Shown here: one piece after another, positions 7,850 to 17,192 of the stretch | Numbering within the stretch: position 1 is the first letter of the stretch | How the letters are laid out: the number at the start of each line of letters is the position of its first letter | Origin: CAZWBR01 sp964404205 | GTDB taxonomy: Bacteria; Bacteroidota; Bacteroidia; Bacteroidales; Prolixibacteraceae | DNA: 32,791 nucleotides | Direction: 5' to 3' | Assembly (NCBI GenBank): GCA_964404205.1 | Contig: CAYOJD010000019.1 | Coordinates: forward strand, 1-32,791 | Notes under the pieces: model-generated | What the model saw: only the letters and a program-made list of their open reading frames with translations | What the model was told of the DNA's origin: nothing | Database searches by the model: none | Program-made: the position numbers and the translations under genes

Positions 7850-10135
7850 ATGAATAAGGTTATGAAAATAAATAGATTAACAATCGTAATAGCAGTATTG
7901 CTGATTTTGACAAAGCAAGTAAATGCCCAAAAGCATGTATCGTCGTTGCTTCAATACGACAAAAAAATCGACGGAATCATCAACCAGATGACTCTTGAAG
8001 AAAAAGTAGAAATGTTGCATGCAAAATTTATGTTTGTGTCGGCAGGCATCGAACGGCTGGGCATTGCAGATATGATTTATGCCGATGGACCTTTTGGTAT
8101 ACGCGAAGAAATGCAACCCAAAGGTTGGGCTGGACTTGGCTGGGAAACCGACAAAGCAACATTTTTCCCTACCGGATCGGCATTGGCTGCTACCTGGAGC
8201 CCCGAACTGGCATACAGTTATGGTACAGGAATGGCCAAAGAAGCTCGTTTGCGCGGGAAAGACATGATTCTTGGGCCTGCCATTAATATCCAGAGAATAC
8301 CGACCGGTGGCAGAACCTATGAGTATTTAAGCGAAGACCCGTTCTTAAGTTCTCGTTTGGCTGTTGGTTACACAAAAGGTGTTCAGGATAATGGAGTAGC
8401 TGCTTGTATAAAGCATTTTGCCCTGAACAATCAGGAAAATAACCGCGGAACAGTAGACGTTATCGTTGGAGAGCGGGCCATGCGCGAAATTTATCTTCCA
8501 CCTTTCCGGGCAACAGTTGAAGAAGGCGATGCCTTTGGGTTTATGTCGGCCTACAACAAAGTTAACGGATACTGGTGTGCTGAAAACGATGTGCTTCTGA
8601 ATAAAATCCTTCGTCAGGATTGGGGTTTTGCCGGAATGGTTATTTCCGACTGGGGCGGAACTCACAGTACCGTAGGATCGGTAAAAGCCGGACTTAATGT
8701 GGAAATGCCCGATCAGAAATACCTCGGACAAGCCTTGATCGATTCTGTAAAAGCTGGTAAAGTTTCGGAAGAAATAATCAATCAGCGGGTTCGTGAGATA
8801 ATTCGGGTTAGAATGGCAATTAAGCCAATCCCGGCCAATGAAGCTAACAAGGAAATGACGTCTCAGCCAGCTCAGCAGAAAATAGCGTATCAGGTTGCCA
8901 GTAAATCAATTGTTTTGCTGAAAAATGATGGAGTTCTTCCATTGCAACTCAAGAATAAACCAGTGATTGCTGTTGTTGGCGCCAATGCTACGCAAATTAT
9001 GGGCACAGGCGGAATGGGTGCCGGAGTGAAAACTTTGTACGAAGTTACCCCGCTCGAAGGTTTGAAAAACCGGATTGGCGATAAGGCTGAAATCGTTTTC
9101 GCGAAAGGATATGAGCCGGTAGTATTTAGCTACGCCGATATGTTCAGGAAGAAAACTCCGGAAGAAATTGAAAAACAAGCTCAGGAAAAACTAGTAATAG
9201 CTGAAAAATTGACCAAAGAAGCACTCGAAGTAGTGGCAAAAGCTGATTTGGTGTTGTTTGTTGGTGGTGATAACCGTGCTGTTGAAACGGAAGGAAGTGA
9301 CCGGAAGGACATCTTTTTACCTTCAGGACAGGATGAATTAATGAAGAAAATTGCGGCAGTTAATCCGAATATTGTTACCGTATTAACCAGTGGCGCACCG
9401 AACGACCTGAATGTGGTAAATCCATTGTCGAAAGCCTTGCTGATTTCGTGGTTCAACGGATCGGAAGGCGGAAATGCATTGGCTGATGTGCTTGTTGGAA
9501 ACATATCGCCAAGCGGACGTTTGCCGTTTACATTGCCTGTGAAACTGGAGGATTCGCCAGCCTATGCCTTGGGTAATTATCCGCAGGACGCCAAGAGTGC
9601 CGACATTTTTGCCAACCTGGTTTCTGAAACCGAATCGGCTGAAAAAGCAAAAGAAAGAATTAAACGTGATGCTAAAAACACAGCCGTTTACTCCGAAGAA
9701 TCGCTGGTGGGTTATCGCTGGTTCGATACAAAAAAGGTAAAGGTGATGTATCCGTTTGGGTACGGGCTTACTTACACCACTTTCCAGTATGCCAACTTGA
9801 AAACAAATCAGGAAAAATACGGAAAAGATGATGTGATTGCGGTTTCAGTTGACCTTAAAAATACGGGAAAAACCACTGCCGACGAAGTTGCTCAGGTGTA
9901 TGTTCATCGCGTCAATCCATCAGTCGAATGGCCTGAAAAAGAACTGAAAGCATTCGACAGAGTTTCATTAAATCCGGGCGAAACAAAAACAGTTATACTT
10001 AAAATTCCAGCGAAAAGCCTGCAATATTGGAACGAAAAGAAACAAGCCTGGGACGATGACCTTTGTACAATTCAATTGTGCGTAGGCGCGTCGGCAGGCG
10101 ACATTAGGCTTAAAAAGGAAATTTTACTAAAATAA
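7850..10135 (+). CDS. GH3 beta-glucosidase / beta-xylosidase with C-terminal FnIII-like domain
   Basis: This is a 761-residue GH3 enzyme of the usual bacterial length. A Sec signal covers about residues 1-26 (ending KQVNAQ). The (beta/alpha)8 domain contains KHFALNNQENNR and the nucleophile Asp267 in VISDWGG. The alpha/beta sandwich domain carries the likely acid/base Glu481 in TEGSDR. A fibronectin type III-like domain lies at about 655-745. GH3 enzymes remove terminal beta-linked glucose or xylose from oligosaccharides; the choice is not fixed by what is visible. The start is ATG 7850, with ATG 7862 an equally reasonable choice. It follows the esterase at 6677 with a 6-bp gap. By eye its codons are more A/T rich than those of the GH3 gene at 12040. 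Confidence 0.88.
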   Translation: MNKVMKINRLTIVIAVLLILTKQVNAQKHVSSLLQYDKKIDGIINQMTLEEKVEMLHAKFMFVSAGIERLGIADMIYADGPFGIREEMQPKGWAGLGWETDKATFFPTGSALAATWSPELAYSYGTGMAKEARLRGKDMILGPAINIQRIPTGGRTYEYLSEDPFLSSRLAVGYTKGVQDNGVAACIKHFALNNQENNRGTVDVIVGERAMREIYLPPFRATVEEGDAFGFMSAYNKVNGYWCAENDVLLNKILRQDWGFAGMVISDWGGTHSTVGSVKAGLNVEMPDQKYLGQALIDSVKAGKVSEEIINQRVREIIRVRMAIKPIPANEANKEMTSQPAQQKIAYQVASKSIVLLKNDGVLPLQLKNKPVIAVVGANATQIMGTGGMGAGVKTLYEVTPLEGLKNRIGDKAEIVFAKGYEPVVFSYADMFRKKTPEEIEKQAQEKLVIAEKLTKEALEVVAKADLVLFVGGDNRAVETEGSDRKDIFLPSGQDELMKKIAAVNPNIVTVLTSGAPNDLNVVNPLSKALLISWFNGSEGGNALADVLVGNISPSGRLPFTLPVKLEDSPAYALGNYPQDAKSADIFANLVSETESAEKAKERIKRDAKNTAVYSEESLVGYRWFDTKKVKVMYPFGYGLTYTTFQYANLKTNQEKYGKDDVIAVSVDLKNTGKTTADEVAQVYVHRVNPSVEWPEKELKAFDRVSLNPGETKTVILKIPAKSLQYWNEKKQAWDDDLCTIQLCVGASAGDIRLKKEILLK

Positions 10136-10249
10136 CCACAACAAATCATATCCGATGAAATGAGCATGATTTCTGGAAACACTAATCAAAATGAATATTT
10201 CCCAATCACGCGAATTCCAAGTGTCAATTCAAAAGAAAAAATAAACGCA

Positions 10250-11920
10250 ATGAAAACAAGCCGACGTAAATTTTTCCAAACCGCAGCAGCCGGAAGTGCC
10301 GGACTTACACTATCAGCAGTACCTTTTGCCCTTTCGGCAAACCCGGCTATGGCAGCCGATACCGACGACCAACAACTGTTTGTAGGCGACGACATTGCCA
10401 TTGCCCAAACCCAGTATGGCAAAGTTCAGGGATTTATCCTTCGTGGGATTTTTAATTTCAGGGGAATTCCTTACGGTGCCGACACCTCGGGTAAAAACCG
10501 CTTTATGCCACCACGACCCCCCAAACCATGGGACAATACCCTACCGACCGTTTGGTGGGGAAACACCGCTCCGCAAATCATGGACAACCGTTACAGCAAC
10601 GCCTGGTCGTCGTTTGTCGACCATTGGAACTACGACGATGTGAGCGAAGATTGTCTCAAACTGAATATTTGGACCCCAGCTACCGATACCAAAAAAAGGC
10701 CGGTACTGGTCTGGCTTCATGGTGGCGGCTATACCAACGGCAATGGCATTGAACAGGATGGTTACGACGGCGAAAACCTTAGCCGCAAGGGAAATATCGT
10801 ATTTGTCTCCATCAACCACCGGTTGGGGCCCATTGGTTTTTCCGACTTGTCAGCTGTTGGAGGAAGCAAATATGCCGATTCAGGCAATGTTGGGGCACTC
10901 GATATGGTTGCAGCCCTCGAATGGGTGCGCGACAATATTGCCAACTTTGGAGGCGACCCCGGCAATGTTACCATTATGGGGCAATCGGGCGGTGGGGCCA
11001 AAGTGTGTGTGCTCACAGCCATGCCCAAAGCCAAAGGTTTGTTTCACAAGGCTGTCCCGCTGAGTGGTTCTACCATCAAGGCAATGGACAAAAACTATTC
11101 AGCGAAAATAGGTGGCTATATTCTGAAGGAAGCCGGACTGACCGAAAGCGAAGTGGACAAACTTCAGGAGATGCCCTGGAAAGATTATCTGTTGCTGGCC
11201 AACAAGGCTGCACAAAAAGCTGCCACCGAAATCGGTACACCCGGAATGCACGGTGATTTCGCTCCTGTTGCCGATGGGCGAAATATCACCGAAGGTCAGT
11301 TTTATGCCGAACCCAACGGCCTTTCGGCGAACATACCGATGCTGATTTGTACCACTTTTCACGAATGGGGAATGGCCCGAACCATGCCCGAAATGGAGAA
11401 AATTACCCGTGAGAAAGCCATTGAGATGCTGACCCAGCGGGCCGGAATGGGTGGCGGCCTTGGCGACAAAGCAGCAGCCGTTTACGATGGCTACGCCAAA
11501 GTATTTACCGATGCCAAACCCATCGAAATTATGACTCTGGTGAGCAGTAGCCGCAAAGGGGTTATCGATACCGCCAATGCCAAAGCCACTCAGAATGCAC
11601 CTGTTTACCTCGCCTGGTTTGGCTGGGAACCGCCACTTTTCAATAACCGGATGCGTGCATTCCACTGTCTCGACATCTGTTTCTGGTTTGCCAACACCGA
11701 TCTGATGCTCACCCATACCGGCGGAGGCAAACGGCCCAGGGTGCTTGCCGAAAAAATGTCGGGGGCATTGTTACAGTTTATGAAAACAGGTGACCCCAAT
11801 GGTGGCGGACTTCCCAACTGGAAAGCCTATACCCCTGCCAACGGCGAAACAATGATGCTACACGACAAGCCGGAACTGAAAAATGACCCCGATCGCGAAG
11901 CTCGAAAACTGCTTTCATGA
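10250..11920 (+). CDS. Tat-exported type B carboxylesterase
   Basis: This is a 556-residue type B carboxylesterase with a textbook twin-arginine signal: TSRRKFFQTAAAG at residues 3-15 and a likely cleavage after ANPAMA. The ATG at 10250 was chosen because it puts the RR motif at residues 5-6; an in-frame start at 10160 would add 30 hydrophilic residues. Family marks are EDCLKLNIW, an LHGGGYTNGNG oxyanion loop, nucleophile Ser246 in GQSGGG, Glu372 in TFHEWG and His472 in RAFHCLD. It is related to but clearly distinct from the lipoprotein carboxylesterase at 5077, and the two use different export routes. The gap from the GH3 stop is 114 bp with no visible terminator, so operon membership is likely but not certain. 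Confidence 0.87.
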   Translation: MKTSRRKFFQTAAAGSAGLTLSAVPFALSANPAMAADTDDQQLFVGDDIAIAQTQYGKVQGFILRGIFNFRGIPYGADTSGKNRFMPPRPPKPWDNTLPTVWWGNTAPQIMDNRYSNAWSSFVDHWNYDDVSEDCLKLNIWTPATDTKKRPVLVWLHGGGYTNGNGIEQDGYDGENLSRKGNIVFVSINHRLGPIGFSDLSAVGGSKYADSGNVGALDMVAALEWVRDNIANFGGDPGNVTIMGQSGGGAKVCVLTAMPKAKGLFHKAVPLSGSTIKAMDKNYSAKIGGYILKEAGLTESEVDKLQEMPWKDYLLLANKAAQKAATEIGTPGMHGDFAPVADGRNITEGQFYAEPNGLSANIPMLICTTFHEWGMARTMPEMEKITREKAIEMLTQRAGMGGGLGDKAAAVYDGYAKVFTDAKPIEIMTLVSSSRKGVIDTANAKATQNAPVYLAWFGWEPPLFNNRMRAFHCLDICFWFANTDLMLTHTGGGKRPRVLAEKMSGALLQFMKTGDPNGGGLPNWKAYTPANGETMMLHDKPELKNDPDREARKLLS

Positions 11921-11990
11921 CCAATAGGTTGACAATTGCGAATAAACCATTAAAAGGGCCACTTTATTGTTTATTCAAATTAAAAATCTA

Positions 11991-12002
11991 TCATTGTGTC
12001 AT
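11991..12002. repeat. 12-mer shared with the upstream region of the first esterase
   Basis: TCATTGTGTCAT lies 37 bp before the GH3 start at 12040, and an identical copy lies at 518-529 before the gene at 630. A TACGTTTT also occurs near each copy (12019-12026 and 479-486), but in the opposite order. It is a candidate shared regulatory element, although a chance match of this length within a window this size is quite possible. Confidence 0.22.
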
Positions 12003-12039
12003 ATCGACATACTAAAAATACGTTTTTAAATCTATTCTC

Positions 12040-14487
12040 ATGAAAATCAAATTATTGAAATTATTCTCATTCCGAATGATTCTGATATTCCTGCTCCTGA
12101 TGGCAGGTGTTTCGCAGGTAAGTGCCCAAAAAAATGACATTGCCGACGAACAAAAAATCAAAGGAATTGTCTCGAAAATGACGCTGACCCAAAAAGCCCA
12201 GTTGCTGATTGGAACAGGAATGTATTTCGAACTGCCTGATTCCATCAAAAAGATGATGGGCCCGATGTTCAAACAGGAGGAAAATACTGACCCTGAATAC
12301 AAAGCAATGGTCGATCGTATTCGAACTTTTGTACCCGGTGCAGCAGGCAACTCATCTGAGTATCCATCGTTGGGCATTACCACGCAGGTATTGTGCGATG
12401 GCCCCGCCGGATTAAGAATCTCGCCCATTCGAAAGGGTGTTGATGGCACATTCTATTGCACAGCCTTCCCGATCGGAACCGTTTTGGCCTCAACATGGGA
12501 TACCGAATTGGTTACCAGCGTGGGCAAGGCGATGGGCAGCGAGGTTAAAGAGTATGGTGCCGACGTATTGCTTGCACCTGCCCTCAACATTCAGCGCGAC
12601 CTGCTTTGCGGCCGTAACTTCGAATACTATTCCGAAGATCCATTGATTGCCGGTAAAATGGCAGCCGCAATGGTCAACGGCATTCAGTCGAACGGAGTAG
12701 GAACCTCAATTAAACACTTTGCGGCCAACAACTCCGAAACCAACCGCATGTCGGTTAACACCATCGTCAGTGAAAGGGCTTTGCGCGAAATCTATCTGAA
12801 AGGGTTCGAAATTGCAGTAAAAGAGGCCCAGCCCTGGACCGTGATGTCGTCGTACAACAAAATCAACGGCATCTATGCTTCCGAAAGTCACGACTTGCTA
12901 ACCAAAATTCTCCGGAACGACTGGGGTTTTAAAGGCTATGTGATGACCGACTGGGGTGGCGGCAGCGATGTTACGGCACAAATGATTGCCGGAAACGATA
13001 TGATTCAGCCCGGAACACCCAAACAAATCGACGAGTTGCTTGCAGCCGTCAAAGCAGGTAAACTGGATGAAAAAGTGCTCGATACCAATGTGGAACGCAT
13101 TCTGAGAGTCATGCTACTGACCCCGCACTACAACCAGTACAAAAACAGCAATAAACCCAATTTAAAAGCCCATGCGGCCGTTACCCGTCAGGTAGCCACC
13201 GATGGGATGGTGTTGTTGAAAAACGAACAAAATACCCTTCCCTTCTCTTCAAAAGTGAAGAATATTGCAGCCTTTGGAAATACTTCGTATGATTTTATCG
13301 CTGGCGGTACCGGTAGCGGCGATGTGAACGAAGCCTACACCATTTCGTTGATTGACGGGCTAAAAAATGGAGGCTTTACTGCCGAAGAGGAGCTCTCTAC
13401 CCTCTATCAGCAATATATCAAAGCCACCAAAGCGACCCACAAACCGAAGAATTTCCTTGCCGCCCTGATGGGTGGAAAAGAGCCTGTGGCCGAAATGGAG
13501 GTAAGTAAGGAATTGGCTGATAAAATGGCAGCCAAGAGCGATATCGCGCTAATTACCATTGGCCGGAATGCCGGCGAAGGACAGGACAGAACCACCGCCG
13601 AAGGCGATTTCTCCCTTACAGCTACCGAAAAAGCAATGATTCAAACCGTTACCGAGGCTTTCCGTGCCAAAGGCAAGAAAGCTGTCGTGGTACTGAACAT
13701 CGCCGGTGTAATTGAAATGGTAAGCTGGAACCAGATTCCTGATGCCATTCTGCTGGCATGGCAACCCGGACAGGAGGGTGGAAACTCGGTTGTCGATATC
13801 CTTTCGGGGAAAGTCAATCCGTCGGGCAAACTGGCTGTTACCATTCCCAAAGCTTATGCCGATGCGCCTACCGCCAAAAACTTCCCGGGAACCGAAATAA
13901 AATCGGATGTAGTCGATAACGCTGCCGACCTTTCGGGATTCTCGTTTATGCGCCGCGTACCGTGGCAAATTGTTTACGAAGAGGATATCTACGTTGGATA
14001 CCGCTATTACAACACCTTCAACGTGCCGGTAGCTTACGAATTTGGCTATGGGTTGTCGTACACCAGTTACAACTACGGCAAATTAAAGGTGGACAAAAGT
14101 AGTTTCAACGGTGAAATCACCGCCTCCATCGAAATTAAAAACAGTGGAAAGGTAGCAGGGCGCGAAGCGGTTCAAATTTACGTGAAAGCGCCGGCTGGCC
14201 AACTGAACAAACCCGAACAGGTTCTGGTTGCTTTTGGCAAAACCAAACTGCTGAATCCGGGCGAATCGCAAACGCTCACCTTCAAAATCGAATCGAAAGA
14301 TATCGCTTCATTCAACGATGCCACCTCTGCCTGGGTGGTCGAAGCAGGAGATTATCAATTGATGGCAGCTGCTTCGTCGCTGAATATCAAACAACAGGCA
14401 ACTTTCAAAGTTGCATCCGAAATAAATGCAGGAAAAGTATCCAAGTCATTGACCCCTACTCAGCCGATTGCCGTGCTGAAAAAATAG
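12040..14487 (+). CDS. GH3 beta-glucosidase with C-terminal FnIII-like domain
   Basis: This is an 815-residue GH3 enzyme. A signal peptide covers about residues 1-30 (ending QVSAQ). The catalytic TIM barrel has KHFAANNSETNR and the nucleophile Asp304 in VMTDWGG. The GGTGSGDVNEAYT stretch at about 426 and the acid/base Glu513 in GEGQDR mark the sandwich domain. An FnIII-like domain follows at about 685-775. It differs from the GH3 gene at 7850 by a longer loop between the barrel entrance and the substrate pocket and by the GGTGSGDV signature seen in many beta-glucosidases. The gene has 119 bp of AT-rich sequence in front and a strong terminator behind, so it may be its own transcription unit or the last gene of the operon. 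Confidence 0.88.
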   Translation: MKIKLLKLFSFRMILIFLLLMAGVSQVSAQKNDIADEQKIKGIVSKMTLTQKAQLLIGTGMYFELPDSIKKMMGPMFKQEENTDPEYKAMVDRIRTFVPGAAGNSSEYPSLGITTQVLCDGPAGLRISPIRKGVDGTFYCTAFPIGTVLASTWDTELVTSVGKAMGSEVKEYGADVLLAPALNIQRDLLCGRNFEYYSEDPLIAGKMAAAMVNGIQSNGVGTSIKHFAANNSETNRMSVNTIVSERALREIYLKGFEIAVKEAQPWTVMSSYNKINGIYASESHDLLTKILRNDWGFKGYVMTDWGGGSDVTAQMIAGNDMIQPGTPKQIDELLAAVKAGKLDEKVLDTNVERILRVMLLTPHYNQYKNSNKPNLKAHAAVTRQVATDGMVLLKNEQNTLPFSSKVKNIAAFGNTSYDFIAGGTGSGDVNEAYTISLIDGLKNGGFTAEEELSTLYQQYIKATKATHKPKNFLAALMGGKEPVAEMEVSKELADKMAAKSDIALITIGRNAGEGQDRTTAEGDFSLTATEKAMIQTVTEAFRAKGKKAVVVLNIAGVIEMVSWNQIPDAILLAWQPGQEGGNSVVDILSGKVNPSGKLAVTIPKAYADAPTAKNFPGTEIKSDVVDNAADLSGFSFMRRVPWQIVYEEDIYVGYRYYNTFNVPVAYEFGYGLSYTSYNYGKLKVDKSSFNGEITASIEIKNSGKVAGREAVQIYVKAPAGQLNKPEQVLVAFGKTKLLNPGESQTLTFKIESKDIASFNDATSAWVVEAGDYQLMAAASSLNIKQQATFKVASEINAGKVSKSLTPTQPIAVLKK

Positions 14488-14500
14488 CCCCCTCTTTTCA

Positions 14501-14535
14501 AACTCCTCCCTTCGCGGGAGGAGTTTTGCTTTTTT
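14501..14535 (+). terminator. Intrinsic terminator after the GH3 gene at 12040
   Basis: A GC-rich stem AACTCCTCCC (14501-14510) pairs perfectly with GGGAGGAGTT (14516-14525) over a 5-nt loop TTCGC. A T-rich tail TTGCTTTTTT follows. It closes the upstream unit before the next GH3 gene. Confidence 0.9.
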
Positions 14536-14605
14536 CCAACTGTTCTATAATCAGACAACGATACCGAAATCATCTTGATAATCAATACCCATTAAACCGA
14601 AGAAA

Positions 14606-16933
14606 ATGATAACCAATCACAAATTACTGGCTGCTACGGCACTGATTCTCTTCTCAGCCGCCGGTTGTAGCCCAAAATGGAGCGAAGAGAACAAAGGAAA
14701 CTTTAATCTCGTCCGCAACGAAGCTGGACAGACACTAGGCTATTCACCCGGTTCAGGGGTAAAAATCCTCACGGTGGACCGTCTGGCCTTTAAAGACCTG
14801 AATAAAAACGGGAAACTGGATATATATGAAGATTGGCGACAGCCTTTCGACCAGCGGGCTAAAGACTTAGCCTCGAAAATGAGTATCGAACAGATTGCCG
14901 GCCTGATGCTCTACAGTGCCCACCAATCTATCCCGTCGCGCAGCGGTGGCTTTGGTGCCGGAACTTACAACGGCAAACCACTTGAGGAGAGTGGTCTCAC
15001 ATCATCCGATTTGACCGACCAGCAAAAGAAATTTCTTACCAACGATAATCTGCGCCATGTGCTGATTACCACAGTCGAATCTCCTGCCGTAGCTGCTCAG
15101 TGGAACAATAATGCACAAGCGCTGGTCGAAGGAATCGGGATGGGAATTCCGGCCAACAACAGTTCAGACCCACGCCATGGCAGCGACTCGTATGCCGAAT
15201 ACAACGCCGGCGCCGGCGGCAAGATTTCGATGTGGCCCGGAACGTTAGGCATAGCCGCCTCGTTCGACCCCACTCTGATGAAACAGTTCGGGCAGATTGC
15301 TGCTGCCGAATATCGGGCTTTGGGTATTGCCACGGCCCTCTCCCCACAAATCGACCTGGCAACCGAGCCTCGCTGGAGCCGTTTCGACGGAACCATGGGC
15401 GAAGACCCGCTGTTGGCTACCGATATGGCTAGGGCCTATGTCGATGGTTTTCAAACCTCAACCGGTAGCGATGAGCTGTCAGGCGGATGGGGCTACAAGA
15501 GTGTCAATGCCATGATTAAACACTGGCCAGGCGGTGGTCCCGAAGAGGGCGGCCGCGATGCCCACTTTGGCTACGGTGCCTATGCCGTCTATCCCGGCAA
15601 CAATATGAATGACCATCTGAAACCCTTCACCGAAGGGGCGATGAAACTGGAGGGGGCTACCGGAATGGCTTCGGCAGTAATGCCCTACTATACCATCTCC
15701 TTCAATCAGGACACTGTGAATAACGAAAATGTAGGCAACAGTTACAACAAATATCTGATTACAGATCTCCTGCGCGGCAAATATGGTTACGACGGTGTGG
15801 TTTGTACCGACTGGATGATTACCAAAGATGCCCGCAATGTTTATCTGTTCGAAGGAAAATGTTGGGGCGTTGAAACCCTGACGGAAGCCGAACGCCATTA
15901 CAAAGCCATCGATGCCGGCGTAGACCAGTTTGGTGGAAATAATGAAATGGGCCCCGTTCTCGAAGCTTACAAAATGGGCGTTGCCGAACATGGCGAGGCA
16001 ATGATGCGCCAACGGTTTGAACAGTCAGCCGTACGATTGCTCAAGAACATCTTTAGAGTAGGCCTTTTCGAAAACCCCTATCTTGATATCGCACAGACCG
16101 AAAAAACAGTTGGCAACCCCGATTTTATGAAAGCAGGTTTTGATGCGCAAATCCGTTCGGTGGTGATGTTAAAGAACCAAAACAAAACCCTGCCGGTGAA
16201 GCAGCAGGCCAAAGTATACATTCCCCGGAAATTTATCCCGGGTGGGAGAAATTGGTTCGGAGTAGAGTCACCCGAAAAATGGGTCGATGCCGTAAACCCA
16301 GCCGTGGCAGCCAAATACTTTCAGGTGGTTGAAAAACCTGAAGAGGCTGACTTCGCATTGGTTTGCATCGAAAATCCGAAAGGCGGCGTAGGTTATTCAG
16401 CCGACGATGCAGCCAAAAACGGGAATGGTTATGTACCTATCTCGCTGCAATACGGCCCTTACAAAGCTGAGTTTGCCCGCGAAACCAGTATTGGAGGTGG
16501 CAGTCCGTTCGAAAACTTCACCAACCGTTCGTACAAAGGCAAAACATCGCAGGCCACCAACCTCAACGATATGAAGGCCGTAGTTGAAACCCGGGCCAAA
16601 ATGGGCAATAAACCGGTTGTAGTGGTGGTAAAAACATCCAATCCTATGGTTTTTGCTGAAATAGAAAAGAGCGCCAGTGCGATGCTCATTCACATGGGTG
16701 TGCAGGATCAGGCTATTCTGGATTTGATTACCGGCGCAGCCGAACCTTCGGCGCTGCTGCCCTTCCAGATGCCCGCCGATATGAAAACCGTGGAAGAACA
16801 GTTCGAGGATGTTCCGCGCGACATGCAATGCTACAGTGACGCAGATGGCAATGTTTACGATTTTGCCTTTGGATTGAACTGGAACGGTGTGATTAACGAT
16901 GCCAGAACCGCTAAGTATAAGTCAACAAAATAG
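14606..16933 (+). CDS. GH3-family lipoprotein with EF-hand-like loop and divergent C-terminal half
   Basis: This is a 775-residue GH3 relative. A lipoprotein signal ends in SAAGC (Cys21). Residues 64-75 form a canonical calcium loop, DLNKNGKLDIYE, with Asp64, Asn66, Asn68, Asp72 and Glu75 as ligands, just before the catalytic barrel. The barrel nucleophile is Asp402 in VVCTDWM, and MIKHWPGGGPEEGGRD at about 300 is the family's substrate-binding block. The C-terminal half has no EGxDR acid/base motif of the kind seen in the two other GH3 enzymes here, and no FnIII-like domain. It instead has a NGNGYVPISLQY and FTNRSYKGKT region. This matches a distinct GH3 subgroup common in Bacteroidota, probably exo-beta-glucosidases, whose acid/base I cannot place. 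It has its own terminators on both sides. Confidence 0.83.
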   Translation: MITNHKLLAATALILFSAAGCSPKWSEENKGNFNLVRNEAGQTLGYSPGSGVKILTVDRLAFKDLNKNGKLDIYEDWRQPFDQRAKDLASKMSIEQIAGLMLYSAHQSIPSRSGGFGAGTYNGKPLEESGLTSSDLTDQQKKFLTNDNLRHVLITTVESPAVAAQWNNNAQALVEGIGMGIPANNSSDPRHGSDSYAEYNAGAGGKISMWPGTLGIAASFDPTLMKQFGQIAAAEYRALGIATALSPQIDLATEPRWSRFDGTMGEDPLLATDMARAYVDGFQTSTGSDELSGGWGYKSVNAMIKHWPGGGPEEGGRDAHFGYGAYAVYPGNNMNDHLKPFTEGAMKLEGATGMASAVMPYYTISFNQDTVNNENVGNSYNKYLITDLLRGKYGYDGVVCTDWMITKDARNVYLFEGKCWGVETLTEAERHYKAIDAGVDQFGGNNEMGPVLEAYKMGVAEHGEAMMRQRFEQSAVRLLKNIFRVGLFENPYLDIAQTEKTVGNPDFMKAGFDAQIRSVVMLKNQNKTLPVKQQAKVYIPRKFIPGGRNWFGVESPEKWVDAVNPAVAAKYFQVVEKPEEADFALVCIENPKGGVGYSADDAAKNGNGYVPISLQYGPYKAEFARETSIGGGSPFENFTNRSYKGKTSQATNLNDMKAVVETRAKMGNKPVVVVVKTSNPMVFAEIEKSASAMLIHMGVQDQAILDLITGAAEPSALLPFQMPADMKTVEEQFEDVPRDMQCYSDADGNVYDFAFGLNWNGVINDARTAKYKSTK

Positions 16934-16977
16934 TTCGTTGGGTTCGCTATAATTTACAGTTTTGTTCTCTTTTTATC

Positions 16978-17014
16978 TCCGGTGGCGCTTATTCAAGTGC
17001 CACCGGATTTTTTT
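16978..17014 (+). terminator. Intrinsic terminator after the GH3 lipoprotein gene
   Basis: TCCGGTGGC (16978-16986) pairs with GCCACCGGA (16999-17007). The stem continues inward through GCTT/AAGT to a 4-nt loop ATTC, 13 bp in all. Seven T residues follow (17008-17014). Confidence 0.92.
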
Positions 17015-17097
17015 GCCTTGACATTTCACCTACCTATCCCATACATTTGTCTGCCCTTTTCGTACACGGCAAAGTAGGCAAAAGAGCGTTAATTCGT

Positions 17098-17105
17098 TAC
17101 CTTTG
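17098..17105 (+). promoter_or_regulatory. Candidate Bacteroidota -7 promoter box for the GH31 gene
   Basis: TACCTTTG fits the Bacteroidota -7 consensus TAnnTTTG exactly and lies 87 bp before the GH31 start, downstream of the previous terminator. A second exact match, TACATTTG, lies at 17042-17049. No clear -33 TTTG is seen at the expected spacing. Confidence 0.45.
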
Positions 17106-17192
17106 TGGCTGAAATTACTGGAAATAAGCTATAACCACCGGAGGCCATTTCCTGCCGGACTTATGAATGTTCACCAAATATCAGATAACTCA

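Noticed and set aside
10160..10249. N-terminal extension of the Tat carboxylesterase
   Set aside because: The 30 added residues are polar and would displace the twin-arginine motif from the N-terminus.
17103..17192. N-terminal extension of the GH31 gene
   Set aside because: The start at 17193 gives a proper lipoprotein signal, and the extension overlaps a likely promoter box.
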